The notes: a model not told the origin generated them from the letters alone. A DNA stretch of 39,209 nt from Bacteroidota bacterium (GCA_030596025.1 JAUVKW010000006.1:1-39209), one strand, 5' to 3'. Counted from the first letter of the stretch, positions 1 through 10,500 are shown. Numbers and translations are program-made.

Positions 1-1
1 T

Positions 2-274
2 GTCCCTTCGGAACGAAATCCTGAAATCAATATTGAGCTCACAGTTAACAAGAAACGTGTTTTCATCAGTCTTGAGGACAATGGGGAAGGAGTCCCGGAG
101 GATATGGGGGAGAAATTATTTGAGCCAAATTTCACAACCAAAAGTAGTGGCATGGGACTTGGACTGGCAATTGCCAGGAAGATAATAAATGATGCAGATG
201 GTACTATTTCCTACCAGACCAATATTGGGAAGGGAACAAAGTTTATTATTGAACTGCCGGAGTATGCAGGATGA
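2..274 (+). CDS. Sensor histidine kinase, C-terminal fragment (cut by window edge)
   Basis: The open frame enters from the left edge and ends at TGA 272-274, giving about 90 residues of an HATPase_c ATP-binding domain. Visible motifs in order are the G1 box DNGEGVP, the F-box-like LFEPNFTTK and the G2 box GMGLGLAIARKI, followed by the usual closing strand GTKFIIELPE. The N box and everything upstream lie outside the window, so the sensor part and the exact family cannot be named. Known for the family: this domain binds ATP and phosphorylates a histidine in the dimerisation domain. The 156-base gap with a promoter-like box before the next gene suggests that it is not part of the following gene run. 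Confidence 0.9.
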   Translation, partial: VPSERNPEINIELTVNKKRVFISLEDNGEGVPEDMGEKLFEPNFTTKSSGMGLGLAIARKIINDADGTISYQTNIGKGTKFIIELPEYAG

Positions 275-391
275 GAAAGAAGGTAGCACAAGTCGAAAAG
301 TCAAAAAGACAAAAGGCCAGGACCGGATGAAGAATTTGCGATAGAATAAATAATGAATGGAGTTTAAGAGCAAGGTTTTAGTAATAATATT

Positions 392-399
392 TATATTTG
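392..399 (+). promoter_or_regulatory. Possible Bacteroidota -7 box
   Basis: TATATTTG matches the Bacteroidota -7 consensus TAnnTTTG and sits about 32 bases before the TTG start of the type B surface protein. I could not find a TTTG -33 element at the usual spacing, so this rests on one box only. Confidence 0.35.
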
Positions 400-430
400 T
401 TGGTTAGCTATAAACCAAAACCTGATTGCC

Positions 431-3400
431 TTGTTGCAAAAGCATCTTAAAATTGTTGTAATATTTATTTTTCTTCTAGGACTCCCACTTGCAGGTAAGT
501 CCCAGACTCCGATTTCAGGTGTGATAAACCATTATGCTAAGGTGGTGTCGGTGGATGAGGCTGATAAGGTGTCAGTAAGTAGCGTAGCAGGCTTCCAGGT
601 AGGGGATACCGTTTTAATCATCCAGATGAAGGGGGCGGAGATAGATACCGATTTGACTAATTTAGCTGCTTTTGGTACTCTGCACAATATTAATTCAGCC
701 GGGAAATATGAATTCCTTCTTATTTCTGCTATCAGTGGAACCCAGGTTACCTTTACTGCTGACCTGCTTGCCAGCTATGATCCTGACGGTATGGTTCAAT
801 TGATTAAAGTTCCTGCTTACAATGAAGCAAATGTAAATGGAGTACTTACTGGCAATTCATGGGATTCTGCCACAGGAACCGGTGGGGTACTGGCTCTTAT
901 TGTGAATAAAACACTGACTCTTGAAGCAGATATTGATATGAGTGGCTTAGGGTTCAAAGGTGGATTGGCTGAAGATGGAGATGGTAATTGCTCAGATACA
1001 GATATAAGTTATGAAAACACTTATTTTAATGCAGCCTCAGTAAAAGGAGCTTTTAAGGGAGAAGGATCTGCTAGCTACACTAATGTTCCCGTTCTGTTGG
1101 GTACTGACTACTCAAAAGGACACGGGGCAATTTTTCAGGGGGGTGGCGGAGGAAATGGAGATCTCTCCGGAGGAGGAGGAGGAGCTAATATTGGAGCCGG
1201 GGGATCCGGAGGATGGGAGCCCTGTACATCAAACATAAGTATTGGAGGAAAGGAGGGATGGGGTCTTCCAGATATTGTAAACTGGGTATCTGAGAATCGT
1301 ATTTTTATGGGCGGCGGAGGAGGTGCCGGAACCCAATCAGGTGGAGCTGTGGCAACTGATGGAGGAATAGGTGGTGGCATTGTGATTATCATGGCAGATT
1401 CAATTATTGTAAACATTGCAGACGTTTACATAAAATCAAATGGAGATGATGTTCCATTGACAAACACAGGTGGTGGTGGTGGTGGTGGTGCCGGTGGAGC
1501 CATAATTGTAAGTGTTGATAATGTAATTGGAACTGGCAGCCTGCATATGGAGGTCACAGGAGGAAATGGAGGAGTTGTAAATTGTGCCGGTCCGGGTGGT
1601 GGCGGCGGAGGTGGATTGATCTGGTACTCAAACTCTACCGATATTACAGTCATTGATACTATTCTTGATGGTGGCGATGAAGGGGCGACTACTTCAGGTT
1701 GCGGTGTTCCCCCCTTAACAGCACGTGAAGGAGAAGATGGTATTACCGAACCAGGTTTGGTATTGCCCCTGAATGGATTTTTATTCAATTCTATTTACTC
1801 ATCTCGTACTATAAGCAATACAGATACAATCTGCGAAGGAGATATTCCTCCTGAAATTCTTGGTACTAAACCAAAAGGAGGAACCCCTCCCTATGATTTT
1901 GAATGGGAAAGCAGTACCGATAAACTCATATGGAACCTGGAAGCACAGGGAGCATTATTTAGAAACTATACACCATCAACACCATTAGTGGATACTACCT
2001 ATTTCAGACGAACTATTCGTGATAATTCAGTCCCAATAATGACTGACATCAGTAAAATACTAACTATTATAGTTCAGCCAAGAATTGAAAATAACCTTAT
2101 AACTTTTAGTGATACTTTTTGCTCTAAAACTCAGCCTGATACCATTTTTGCATCACCCAAACTTCCAACCGGAGGCAATGGTCCCGGTAGCTATACCTAC
2201 CTTTGGGAGAAAAGCCTGGATGATGGTACAACATGGATGGATACCATACAGAATAAGGATAAGTATTATTATGTGCCACCTGTTATGGATGTGGCAATCA
2301 TAACAGATGTTTATTACAGGAGGATTGTAAGTTCGGGAATTGGATGTCCGGATACCAGTACTTCAGGAAAAGTAATTTACCTGGACACCCTGGTAAATAA
2401 AATCTATTTTAACCAATGGATATGTGATGGCGAACAGCCTGATATTTTAACTACAGATCCTTCATATCCGGTATCAGGTGGTTCCGGGCACTATGTGTAT
2501 AAATGGTATAATAGTGATAATGGTGTAGATACTATTCCCGGTGTAATAGGGAATACAGTAGAATTTTACCCACCGGCTCTAATCAATGGAACAAGCAGTG
2601 ACAAATCCTTTTTCTATCTCAGGAAAATTATTTCAGGAGCATGTAAAGATCTCTCCAATTCTGTTGAAATTGTGGTTCATCCGCTAATCAGTGGAAACAC
2701 AATTACTGCAGATCAGACAATTTGCAAAGGAACCGCTCCGGCTGAATTGGGCGGATCTGTTCCACCTGTATTAGCCGGGGGGGATGGAACAAATTATACT
2801 TACCGGTGGATTGAAAGCATTGATGATATTACTTATGTGGATGTTGCAGGTGCTACAGCTGCCCAATATAGCCCGGGAAACCTGGATGTAAAAACTTATT
2901 TCCAAAGGGAAGTTACCTCAACATTCAGTGTATTAAATAATAAATGTATTGACACAACAACTGTCCCGGTAATTATCGATATCCATCCAACTTATACTGC
3001 TGATCTTGCTGATCTTTCAACCGGTCAGGATACGGTATGCTACGGAACACAGGGAAAACTTAGCCTTACGCTTGTGGAAATAGTTCCCGGGTCTAATGGC
3101 CCCTGGACTATTCTATTAGATGATAGTGATGGTAACACATGGCCTTCATTTAGCTCAAATGGCACCGAAGATATTCTGGTGGATGCAAACCACAGCTTTA
3201 CAGGTGCAACTGCCGAAGCAACCATTCAGTATACTTTTAACTCAATTACCGATAAATTTGGATGTGTCCCTGTTCCGGCAGCTACTGACACTGGCTCCAT
3301 TGTTATAGTCAGGCCACCGGTGGCTACCTCTGGTGGCAACCAGGTTATTTGTGGACTGGGCCCTGCAAATCTGAACGCTACCCTCGGGTTTGGCACTGGC

Positions 3401-4120
3401 TTATGGACAGGCCCGATTGGATTTACAGATCCAGCTAACCCCATTACTCCAGCAACTGCCAGCAACCAGGGGGTTTATACACTTACATGGACTACAAGTA
3501 ATGGTATATGCCCGGATGCCACAGATTTGGCAGATTACACTTTTTGGGATACTCCTTCTGCAGCACAAATTATTCCGGATGTGACAGATACTACTCTGGC
3601 AGCCTTTATTAAGGATATCAATCTTTCTGCAAATGCTTATTTAACGGGAGATATTAACTGGACTTTTAATTTTGGCGGAGGAAGCTTCAGTGTACCACAG
3701 GGGAGTTCAACCGTAGCTCAAGGAATGGATAGTGGAGAAAATGAGATTCTGCTTACCATAAGTAGTGGAGGAGGAGATTGTCCTCAATTTGACCAAACTG
3801 ATCTTATTAAAGTTGTAGTTCAGGAAGATCCGTTTATTTCAAAAGGGATGTCTCCTGAAGATAAGACAGGTGGGAATGACTACTTTTATATTGAGAATAT
3901 TGAAAATGTTGAAAATGAACTTACAATTTTCAACAAGTTGGGAACAGTTTTGTTTCAAATCGATAATTATAGCTGTTCTATGATAGATAATTCGAATTGC
4001 TGGGATGGCAGGGATAAAAGTAACAACCCATTGCCTGATGGAACTTATTATTATGTTCTTAAAATAAAAGGAAGTAACCCACAAACAGTTACAGGTTACT
4101 TTGTAATTAAAGGGAATTAG
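431..4120 (+). CDS. Large Gly-rich, Ig/PKD-like repeat surface protein with T9SS type B sorting domain
   Basis: A 1229-aa exported protein. The only plausible start is TTG (431, or the adjacent TTG at 434); no in-frame ATG lies nearby. Residues 1-25 form a signal peptide (hydrophobic run VVIFIFLLGLPLAG). Residues about 237-400 carry several glycine runs, such as GGGGG at about 237 and 350. Four repeats of about 100 aa begin near residues 465, 561, 662 and 761, each with a pattern like ICxGxxP followed by GG..G.Y.YxW, resembling SprB/PKD-like adhesin repeats. Further Ig-like modules follow near 860 and 970. The last 90 residues (ENELTIFNKLGTVLF ... WDGR ... PDGTYYYVLKI ... TGYFVIK) match the gliding-motility-associated C-terminal domain (TIGR04131, type B T9SS signal). 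The PorP/SprF gene starts right after the stop, the arrangement usual for type B cargo. It is probably a secreted, surface-attached adhesin; the ligand is unknown. Confidence 0.88.
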   Translation: MLQKHLKIVVIFIFLLGLPLAGKSQTPISGVINHYAKVVSVDEADKVSVSSVAGFQVGDTVLIIQMKGAEIDTDLTNLAAFGTLHNINSAGKYEFLLISAISGTQVTFTADLLASYDPDGMVQLIKVPAYNEANVNGVLTGNSWDSATGTGGVLALIVNKTLTLEADIDMSGLGFKGGLAEDGDGNCSDTDISYENTYFNAASVKGAFKGEGSASYTNVPVLLGTDYSKGHGAIFQGGGGGNGDLSGGGGGANIGAGGSGGWEPCTSNISIGGKEGWGLPDIVNWVSENRIFMGGGGGAGTQSGGAVATDGGIGGGIVIIMADSIIVNIADVYIKSNGDDVPLTNTGGGGGGGAGGAIIVSVDNVIGTGSLHMEVTGGNGGVVNCAGPGGGGGGGLIWYSNSTDITVIDTILDGGDEGATTSGCGVPPLTAREGEDGITEPGLVLPLNGFLFNSIYSSRTISNTDTICEGDIPPEILGTKPKGGTPPYDFEWESSTDKLIWNLEAQGALFRNYTPSTPLVDTTYFRRTIRDNSVPIMTDISKILTIIVQPRIENNLITFSDTFCSKTQPDTIFASPKLPTGGNGPGSYTYLWEKSLDDGTTWMDTIQNKDKYYYVPPVMDVAIITDVYYRRIVSSGIGCPDTSTSGKVIYLDTLVNKIYFNQWICDGEQPDILTTDPSYPVSGGSGHYVYKWYNSDNGVDTIPGVIGNTVEFYPPALINGTSSDKSFFYLRKIISGACKDLSNSVEIVVHPLISGNTITADQTICKGTAPAELGGSVPPVLAGGDGTNYTYRWIESIDDITYVDVAGATAAQYSPGNLDVKTYFQREVTSTFSVLNNKCIDTTTVPVIIDIHPTYTADLADLSTGQDTVCYGTQGKLSLTLVEIVPGSNGPWTILLDDSDGNTWPSFSSNGTEDILVDANHSFTGATAEATIQYTFNSITDKFGCVPVPAATDTGSIVIVRPPVATSGGNQVICGLGPANLNATLGFGTGLWTGPIGFTDPANPITPATASNQGVYTLTWTTSNGICPDATDLADYTFWDTPSAAQIIPDVTDTTLAAFIKDINLSANAYLTGDINWTFNFGGGSFSVPQGSSTVAQGMDSGENEILLTISSGGGDCPQFDQTDLIKVVVQEDPFISKGMSPEDKTGGNDYFYIENIENVENELTIFNKLGTVLFQIDNYSCSMIDNSNCWDGRDKSNNPLPDGTYYYVLKIKGSNPQTVTGYFVIKGN

Positions 4121-4121
4121 T

Positions 4122-5084
4122 TTGAGAAAAGTCAAGTACATACTATTCTTCTTATTTTTAATGCTGCATGCATTCAGTAATGCACAGCAAAATGATCTTT
4201 CGTACAGTCAGTACTGGATCAATGGTCTTGCTATTAATCCTGCTTATTCAGGAAGTAGAGAGGTTTTTAATATTTCCATGCTTTACCAGAAAAAATGGGC
4301 TGGTATTGAAGGATCCCCGGCAAATATGACCTTTAGTGCTCATGCCCCTTTGAAAAATGAAAAACTGGCCCTGGGCTTGTTTATTATGAACCAGAGTTAC
4401 GGTGTATCAAAGAATACTCAAATATTTCTGAATTATGCATATCGGGTTCAGTTAGGAGAAGGAAAACTTTCTCTGGGCCTGAAGGCTGGAGTTTCTATGA
4501 TAAATGAGGATTTAGGAAGTTTGTTATCTGGCCTTGTCGATCAGACCGACCCGGTCTTTACACAGGTGGAGGAAAAGCGGGTTCAGCCAGGTGTGGGCTT
4601 TGGGGTTTATTATTACACCCCCAGGTATTTTGTTGGGGCCTCTGTTCCAGACATGTTGAATTATGGCCTTAATGTTATTGATTCGGTGAGTACGAAATAT
4701 GAAGGTTCCCTGAGCCCTTCGAATTATACCTATATGTTGACCGGTGGTGTGTTAATTGGAAAGTCAACATCATTTAAGTGGAAGCCTTCTTTTCTGGTTA
4801 GCTACAGAACCGATTATGATGCAATGCGATATGATATTAATAGTAGTTTTATATTGCTTGATAATAGATTCTGGATAGGAGTATCCTATAGATCAGGGGG
4901 TTCTTATCCAAACCCGGTAATCGTTGGGAATATTGAATTGCATATAAACAGGCAGTTTATGCTTGGTTATGCCTATGATTATTCTCTGGGAGGATTAAAT
5001 ACTGCTATGAATGGAACACATGAAATAATTCTCAGGTATGAATTCGGTTTCAAAATTGAGGCTTCAAATCCCAGATTTTTCTAG
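4122..5084 (+). CDS. PorP/SprF family T9SS outer-membrane protein
   Basis: A 320-aa outer-membrane barrel protein. The start is TTG at 4122, immediately after the stop of the upstream gene; the first ATG in frame (residue 14) would remove much of the signal peptide (residues 1-21, ending SNAQQ). The N-terminal hallmark SQYWINGLAINPAYSG, followed by YQKKWAGIEGSPANMTFSAH, is the PorP/SprF signature, and alternating amphipathic strands continue to the end (LRYEFGF). Known for the family: PorP binds PorK/PorN in the T9SS core, and SprF-type paralogues encoded beside type B cargo are needed for its attachment or export. Tight coupling to the type B protein supports a partner role. Whether this is the core PorP or a cargo-specific paralogue cannot be decided here; no porK/L/M/N genes are in the window, which favours a paralogue. 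Confidence 0.92.
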   Translation: MRKVKYILFFLFLMLHAFSNAQQNDLSYSQYWINGLAINPAYSGSREVFNISMLYQKKWAGIEGSPANMTFSAHAPLKNEKLALGLFIMNQSYGVSKNTQIFLNYAYRVQLGEGKLSLGLKAGVSMINEDLGSLLSGLVDQTDPVFTQVEEKRVQPGVGFGVYYYTPRYFVGASVPDMLNYGLNVIDSVSTKYEGSLSPSNYTYMLTGGVLIGKSTSFKWKPSFLVSYRTDYDAMRYDINSSFILLDNRFWIGVSYRSGGSYPNPVIVGNIELHINRQFMLGYAYDYSLGGLNTAMNGTHEIILRYEFGFKIEASNPRFF

Positions 5085-5085
5085 C

Positions 5086-6516
5086 ATGAACAGAGTTGGG
5101 AAATATATATTTTTTGGATTTCTTCTGCTTGTGGCTGACTTTGCCCTGGCACAGGACCTCTACAGGGTAAAATTATTGCCTTTCAGCTCCAGGGTTTATA
5201 ACGATTTTGCTCCTGTAGTTTTTGAAGATGGCCTGATTTTTTGTTCCGACAGAAAAAGTAATGTGCTTATTGATTACAAGACCCCTGACAACAGCCGGCT
5301 TTTGAATATGTTTATGGTGGAAAGAAAGGATAGTCTAAAATGGGGATCCCCGAAGATCTTATCAAAAGAATTAAGCAGTGTTTTTAATGAAGGTCCTTCA
5401 GCTTACAACGAGGAAACTAAAACTCTCTTTTTCACACGTAATTTATCTACAGATAAGAAAGCTAAAAGCAAGGATAATAACTATGGATTATTTTATTCCC
5501 GCTTCAATGGTTCAAGGTGGGTAAATATACGTGCTTTTGAACACAATGATCCCTCTTATAAAGTTGCACATCCAAGTTTGAGCAGTGATGGACAAACCTT
5601 ATATTTTTCATCGGATATGCCGGGAGGATACGGTAAATCTGATATTTATGTAAGCCGTTTGGTTAGAAGCAGATGGACAAAACCAGAGAATCTTGGGCCT
5701 GAGATCAATACTGCCGGATCGGAACTTTATCCTTTTATCCTTTCAGATGAGGTCTTGTATTTTTCATCTGACAGGGCAGGTTCTAAAGGAGGATTGGATA
5801 TATTCACAAGTGCCTATTTAACAGGAAAATGGACTGCTCCAAGTCCTCTTGAAGCCCCGATTAATAGCAACGCTGACGATTTTGGCTTTATTTCTAATAA
5901 TACTGCTTCTTCCGGATATTTTTCCTCTAACCGGAATAGTGTAGATGATATTTATTCTTTTGAATCTAACGTGCCCTTAATGGTAGGTTGCCAGGAGCAA
6001 AAAGAAAATAAATATTGTTATATCTTTTATGACAGGCAGATGTCTGATTTAGATTCAGTTCCAAATCTGGTATTTAGCTGGGATCTTGGGGATGGATCCA
6101 TACTGAATGGAGTGAAAGTTCGACATTGTTATGAAAAGCCGGGAGTGTATGATATACGTTTGGATGTTAGGGATACCCTTACCACCCAGGAAACATATCT
6201 CGAACAATCTTACAGTCTTGTGGAAGCCAAAGCCAGAAAACAGGTTTATATTAAAACTATAGATACTTGCTATACCGGAACTCAACTTGAACTAACTCCT
6301 GAGGGGACCTATCTTCCAGGAGTGGAAATTGCTGAGTATTTCTGGGATTTTGATAATGGGGCAAGGTCAAAACTTAAGGAGCCTAAATGTATTTTTCAGG
6401 TTGAAGGAACTTATATGGTTCGCCTTTTAATAAAAAGTACTGAGGATAAGTTTGGTGAGGTAGAAGAGTTTTGTAGCTATAAAAATATTGTAGTTCTTGA
6501 ACCCCGGCAGGAATGA
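5086..6516 (+). CDS. Exported PD40 beta-propeller protein with two PKD domains, T9SS-linked
   Basis: 476 aa from the ATG at 5086, one base after the upstream stop. A frame extension to an ATG at 5038 overlaps porP and would bury the signal peptide (KYIFFGFLLLVADFALAQ), so I reject it. Residues about 30-300 contain PD40/WD40-like blades with repeated DGQTLYFSSDMPGG and VLYFSSDRAGSKGGLDIF motifs. Two PKD-like domains follow: near 326-365 (FSWDLGDGS ... HCYEKPGVYDIRLDV) and near 412-460 (YFWDFDNGA ... VEGTYMVRLLI). Related T9SS proteins of the PorE/PD40 type usually end in an OmpA peptidoglycan-binding domain; none is present here. Cellular location is periplasmic or surface by inference, and the role is probably an accessory to the neighbouring type B protein and PorP. 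Confidence 0.8.
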   Translation: MNRVGKYIFFGFLLLVADFALAQDLYRVKLLPFSSRVYNDFAPVVFEDGLIFCSDRKSNVLIDYKTPDNSRLLNMFMVERKDSLKWGSPKILSKELSSVFNEGPSAYNEETKTLFFTRNLSTDKKAKSKDNNYGLFYSRFNGSRWVNIRAFEHNDPSYKVAHPSLSSDGQTLYFSSDMPGGYGKSDIYVSRLVRSRWTKPENLGPEINTAGSELYPFILSDEVLYFSSDRAGSKGGLDIFTSAYLTGKWTAPSPLEAPINSNADDFGFISNNTASSGYFSSNRNSVDDIYSFESNVPLMVGCQEQKENKYCYIFYDRQMSDLDSVPNLVFSWDLGDGSILNGVKVRHCYEKPGVYDIRLDVRDTLTTQETYLEQSYSLVEAKARKQVYIKTIDTCYTGTQLELTPEGTYLPGVEIAEYFWDFDNGARSKLKEPKCIFQVEGTYMVRLLIKSTEDKFGEVEEFCSYKNIVVLEPRQE

Positions 6517-6581
6517 TAAATTTATTTGCACTAAAGAAAAAAAACAGGCACGCTATTTGAATGATTGAAGTAAATGATAGT

Positions 6582-7556
6582 ATGATAAAATATATTCAAG
6601 TAATTCTTATTCAGCTGATTTTTATTACTGGTTTGTTTGCTCAACCTGTTCCCGCTCAGGATGAAAATATACCACACCTTGTGACTTTTGGAAATGAAGC
6701 GGAAACTTCCTGGGGGGATGATGACTTTTGCCAGGTTTTCTTTTTTCTTATTCCAACGGAATTTGAAGATCCTGTTTATATTAAAGTCTTTGATCCGGAT
6801 TGTGGAGGTGAAGTAGATGAAATCAATGGAATTTTTAATACCACAACTGAATTTTCAATATATGGGGGTGCCACATGCTGGACAGAGGACGATGCCAGAG
6901 GAACTGAACCAATAGGTAATTATAAGAGTGGAAATCTTCTTGCATCCAGAAAATTTGGGGTTGATCCTGAATATGATGAGGGCTGGTACGTCTTTGGGCC
7001 ATTTAATCCAAAAGAAGGTGAATTTTCAAAAGATTTTCAGGGTTATGTTTTTAAACTGATAGCTGAAGGCCTGAATGGAGATGACGGAAACCTTTACCAG
7101 TATTACCTGAGTACCGATGCTGATTTTAATGTCCCGATTGAGGGTGGCAAAGCCTTTACCTATGAGTATACATTCAGGATGTGGAATACATCAGAAAATG
7201 TCTCTCATATATATCCTTATGTTGAAGAAGGTACAGTTTCTGTGCGGCAATGGAATTTTGACTGGGATAATGATGGTGGAATCCATGCACTTTCTGTTGT
7301 GAGAATTTTTAAAGGAAATAAAGTCTCGGCAGAAGATGTGTGGGCCGATAGTGAATTTAGCATCAATCCTGCCGAAATTGGCAAATCACTTGACTTTAGA
7401 TTTGTGAAGAAACAATATCCTGCAGTGATCAATAACAATGTGGTTATTTCTGTGCAAAATCAGTTTGGTGAAGCAATGCCCTTTTTCAATATTCCTATTG
7501 GGGGTGTCCCTAAGTACCAGCCAATGATCACAATTGAGGAGGAAAAAGAAGAATAG
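6582..7556 (+). CDS. Unrecognised exported protein, conserved-looking, beta-rich
   Basis: I do not recognise this family. From the ATG at 6582 the product is 324 aa and begins with a good signal peptide (YIQVILIQLIFITGLFAQ). An ATG at 6561 in the same frame would add seven polar residues, so 6582 is preferred. The mature part is acidic and strand-rich, with three cysteines in the first third (DDDFCQVF, DPDCGGEVDE, GGATCWTEDD) and many aromatic residues, consistent with a beta-sandwich. There is no lipobox, no transmembrane helix after the signal and no T9SS C-terminal domain. It lies 65 bases after the PD40/PKD gene and 15 bases before the SpoIIE sensor gene, so it is probably co-transcribed with both. 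A sensor ligand-binding partner or envelope component is possible, but this is inference from position only. Confidence 0.7.
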   Translation: MIKYIQVILIQLIFITGLFAQPVPAQDENIPHLVTFGNEAETSWGDDDFCQVFFFLIPTEFEDPVYIKVFDPDCGGEVDEINGIFNTTTEFSIYGGATCWTEDDARGTEPIGNYKSGNLLASRKFGVDPEYDEGWYVFGPFNPKEGEFSKDFQGYVFKLIAEGLNGDDGNLYQYYLSTDADFNVPIEGGKAFTYEYTFRMWNTSENVSHIYPYVEEGTVSVRQWNFDWDNDGGIHALSVVRIFKGNKVSAEDVWADSEFSINPAEIGKSLDFRFVKKQYPAVINNNVVISVQNQFGEAMPFFNIPIGGVPKYQPMITIEEEKEE

Positions 7557-7571
7557 TAAAAGTTTTTAACT

Positions 7572-10500
7572 ATGAACCCTAAGCCTGCCACGTACCTTTT
7601 TGCTTTTTTTATTGCTTTTTTTGGATTTTTGGGAATTTCATATGCCCAGGATTTTCATTTGAAGAATTATAGTACGGAGGATGGTCTTAGCAACAGGTTT
7701 ATTTATACCATCAATCAGGATGAATCAGGATATTTGTGGATTGGAACCGGCTCCGGACTAAGCAGGTTTGATGGTTTTGAATTTCGTACAGATTTCCTGC
7801 CAGATTCCCTGTCAGAGAGTTTCTTTAATTGCAGCATGAAAGATAGCCTGGGATCTCTTTGGTTTGGAAGTAACAATGGCCTTGTTATTCAGTATGATGG
7901 GCAGAAGTTTACTAATTACAATCTCAATGAATATACCACAGGAGCAATAACTGGTTTGCTTGAGGGTCAGAATGGGAACATAATTGTTTCCACACAAAAT
8001 GGAGGCCTCATCAAGATAGATCCAATTAATCCTCATAATATAATTTATCATAAGCTTGAAGTTGGATTAATTTTTTCTATAGGGAAAGATCCAAACGGCA
8101 GACTATTGGTGGGCACGAATGATGGACTGATGCTATATTCCTTCCCGAAAGGAAATCAAAAACCTCAATTAATTTCTAAGCTTGATCAAATTCCTTCCAC
8201 AAGAATCAATGTTTTATATAGTGGGCCTTTTTCAGGAAACCTGTTTGTGGGGACTGAGGATAAGGGCCTTTATTTATTAAAACCCGGAACTCAAACCGAC
8301 CATTTTATTGTATTCAATCTAAGCCGGGATATTGATGTAAAACGACCAAATATTCGTTCCATTATTGAAACTAAACGAGGAGAATTATGGGTAAGTACAT
8401 TTAGATCTGGAGTAGTAAAATTATACCTGGGAGATAACCAGGAAAATGTTCTGGACTATCAATTATTTAATGCTAAGAATGGGTTAGTAAGCAATACTAC
8501 TCAGGTTATATTTCAGGATTTTGAAAAAAATATTTGGATTGGTACTGCTGGTAATGGAATGTCAATTCTTATGGATGAGGCCTTTACTTTCCTGAATATG
8601 GATAAAGATACGCCCGGAAATAGTGTAAGCTCAATTGTATCTGATGAGTCAAACTACTATTTTGCCGGGGATAAAGGAATTGCTGTTTTCGATAGTAAAA
8701 GCATGCAAATTGTTAAATCTTTCGGAAAAAACAATGGTTTGCCTGCTGATCAAATAACCTCGCTTGCATTGTTTGGTAAGAATCTTTGGGTTGGTACAAG
8801 AAAAAGTGGTTTATATCTTCTATCATTAATAACAGGAAGAGCCAATCCTTTTTTTGTATCAAATGATGACAATGAAAAGTCCATAAATCATATTGTTCAG
8901 GAAGGTAAAAAACTATGGCTTGCAACAAATAATGGTATTTTCTTGTTTGATCTTGACTCGGGCAACCGCAAACACTTCTCTACAACCGATGGACTTCCAC
9001 ACAATAACATCAGTCATCTTTACATGGATCAGGATAAAAAACTCTGGATTTCTACCCTGAGTGATGTTCTTTATTACCTTTCAGGAACCAGTGTGGTTAA
9101 ATCTAATTTTCCTTCCGCAGGAATCAGGATAGATTTCCGGCAAATTGCAATAAGCAATAGGGGTGATGTGTGGGCAGCTACCTATGGGAATGGAGTTTTA
9201 CACTTTGCATCCGATACTGTTTATAATGTGACAATGGAGACAGGATTGATGTCTAATTATTGTTATAGCATTTTTACAGATAACCAAAACAGGATATGGG
9301 TAGGGCACAGGCAGGGCTATAGCAGGATTTCTGAAGAAGATAAAATAATTAATACATATGGACAGGAACGGGGAATACTGGGAGATGCAAATCCTAATTC
9401 AGGGATGATTGAAAAGGATGCCAGGGTATTACTTGGTACAACCCAGGGAGTGATGATTTATGACTACAGGATGGATAAAGAAACAGGTCAGCCCCCTAAA
9501 GTAAGTGTCAATTCCATACAATTTAATGAAGAGGAAATTCCTTTTTCCAAAAAAATTGTAATGCCTTATGCAAGCTACGAACTGAAAATTGATTTTGTGG
9601 GAATTAGTTATAGTAATCCGGAGAAGGTAGTATATCAATATAAACTTGAAAATTATGATAATGACTGGTCTCCTTATACCACTGCATCTGAAATCACTTA
9701 TAACAGGCTTGATGATGGAGAATACAAGTTTTTATTGTACGCTTTTAATGCTGATTTTGAAACTTCAGCAGAAGCCTTTAGTTTCGAGATATTAGTTCGA
9801 AAACCAATATGGAAAACATGGTGGTTTTATGTCTTTATTTCAATTCTTCTCGTTTCATTAGTTGTTACTATTATTGTATTGAGAGAAAGAAAGCAGAAAA
9901 AGTTTCAGGCTTTCTTAGAAAATAAACTGGATGAGCGAACAAGGGAAGTTGTTGAGCAAAAAGATGAGATTGAACTTAAGAACAAAGAAATTACCGATAG
10001 CATCAATTATGCCCAAAGAATTCAGGCGAGTATTCTTCCACCTGTACAAAAACTTAAAGATAGTTTCCCGGGATCATTTGTTTTTTATAGACCCAGAGAC
10101 ATTGTTAGCGGGGATTTCTACTGGTGGGATAAGCTTGATGATGAGCGGTTTGTAATTGTTTGTGCCGATTCCACAGGTCATGGTGTTCCGGGAGCTTTTA
10201 TGTCTATGATAGGTTCAACTTTGATTAAAGATATTGTAGCACGAAATCTTAATATCAAACCTTCCAGTCTTTTAAGTATTCTTGACCAGGAAATTACGAC
10301 TTCCCTGAATCAAAATATTGAGGTTCATACTTCAAATGATGGTATGGACATGATTGTTTGTGAGTTTAATACAAGAACAAATCATCTGAGATTTTCTTCT
10401 GCCATGCGTCCAATTATACTGTTCCATAAGGGAGAGCAGTATTATATCCGGGGTAACAGAAGTTCCATAGGTGGAGATACCTTAACAGGAAAGGTGTTTG

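Noticed and set aside
1135-1788. Minus-strand Pro-rich frames opposite the adhesin gene
   Set aside because: They are the complement of glycine runs in the type B protein (GGN codons read as proline) and lack any start context or homology; the + frame is clearly the coding one.
5038-5085. Longer start for the PD40/PKD protein
   Set aside because: It overlaps the porP coding sequence and would place 16 residues before a good signal peptide; ATG 5086 is better.
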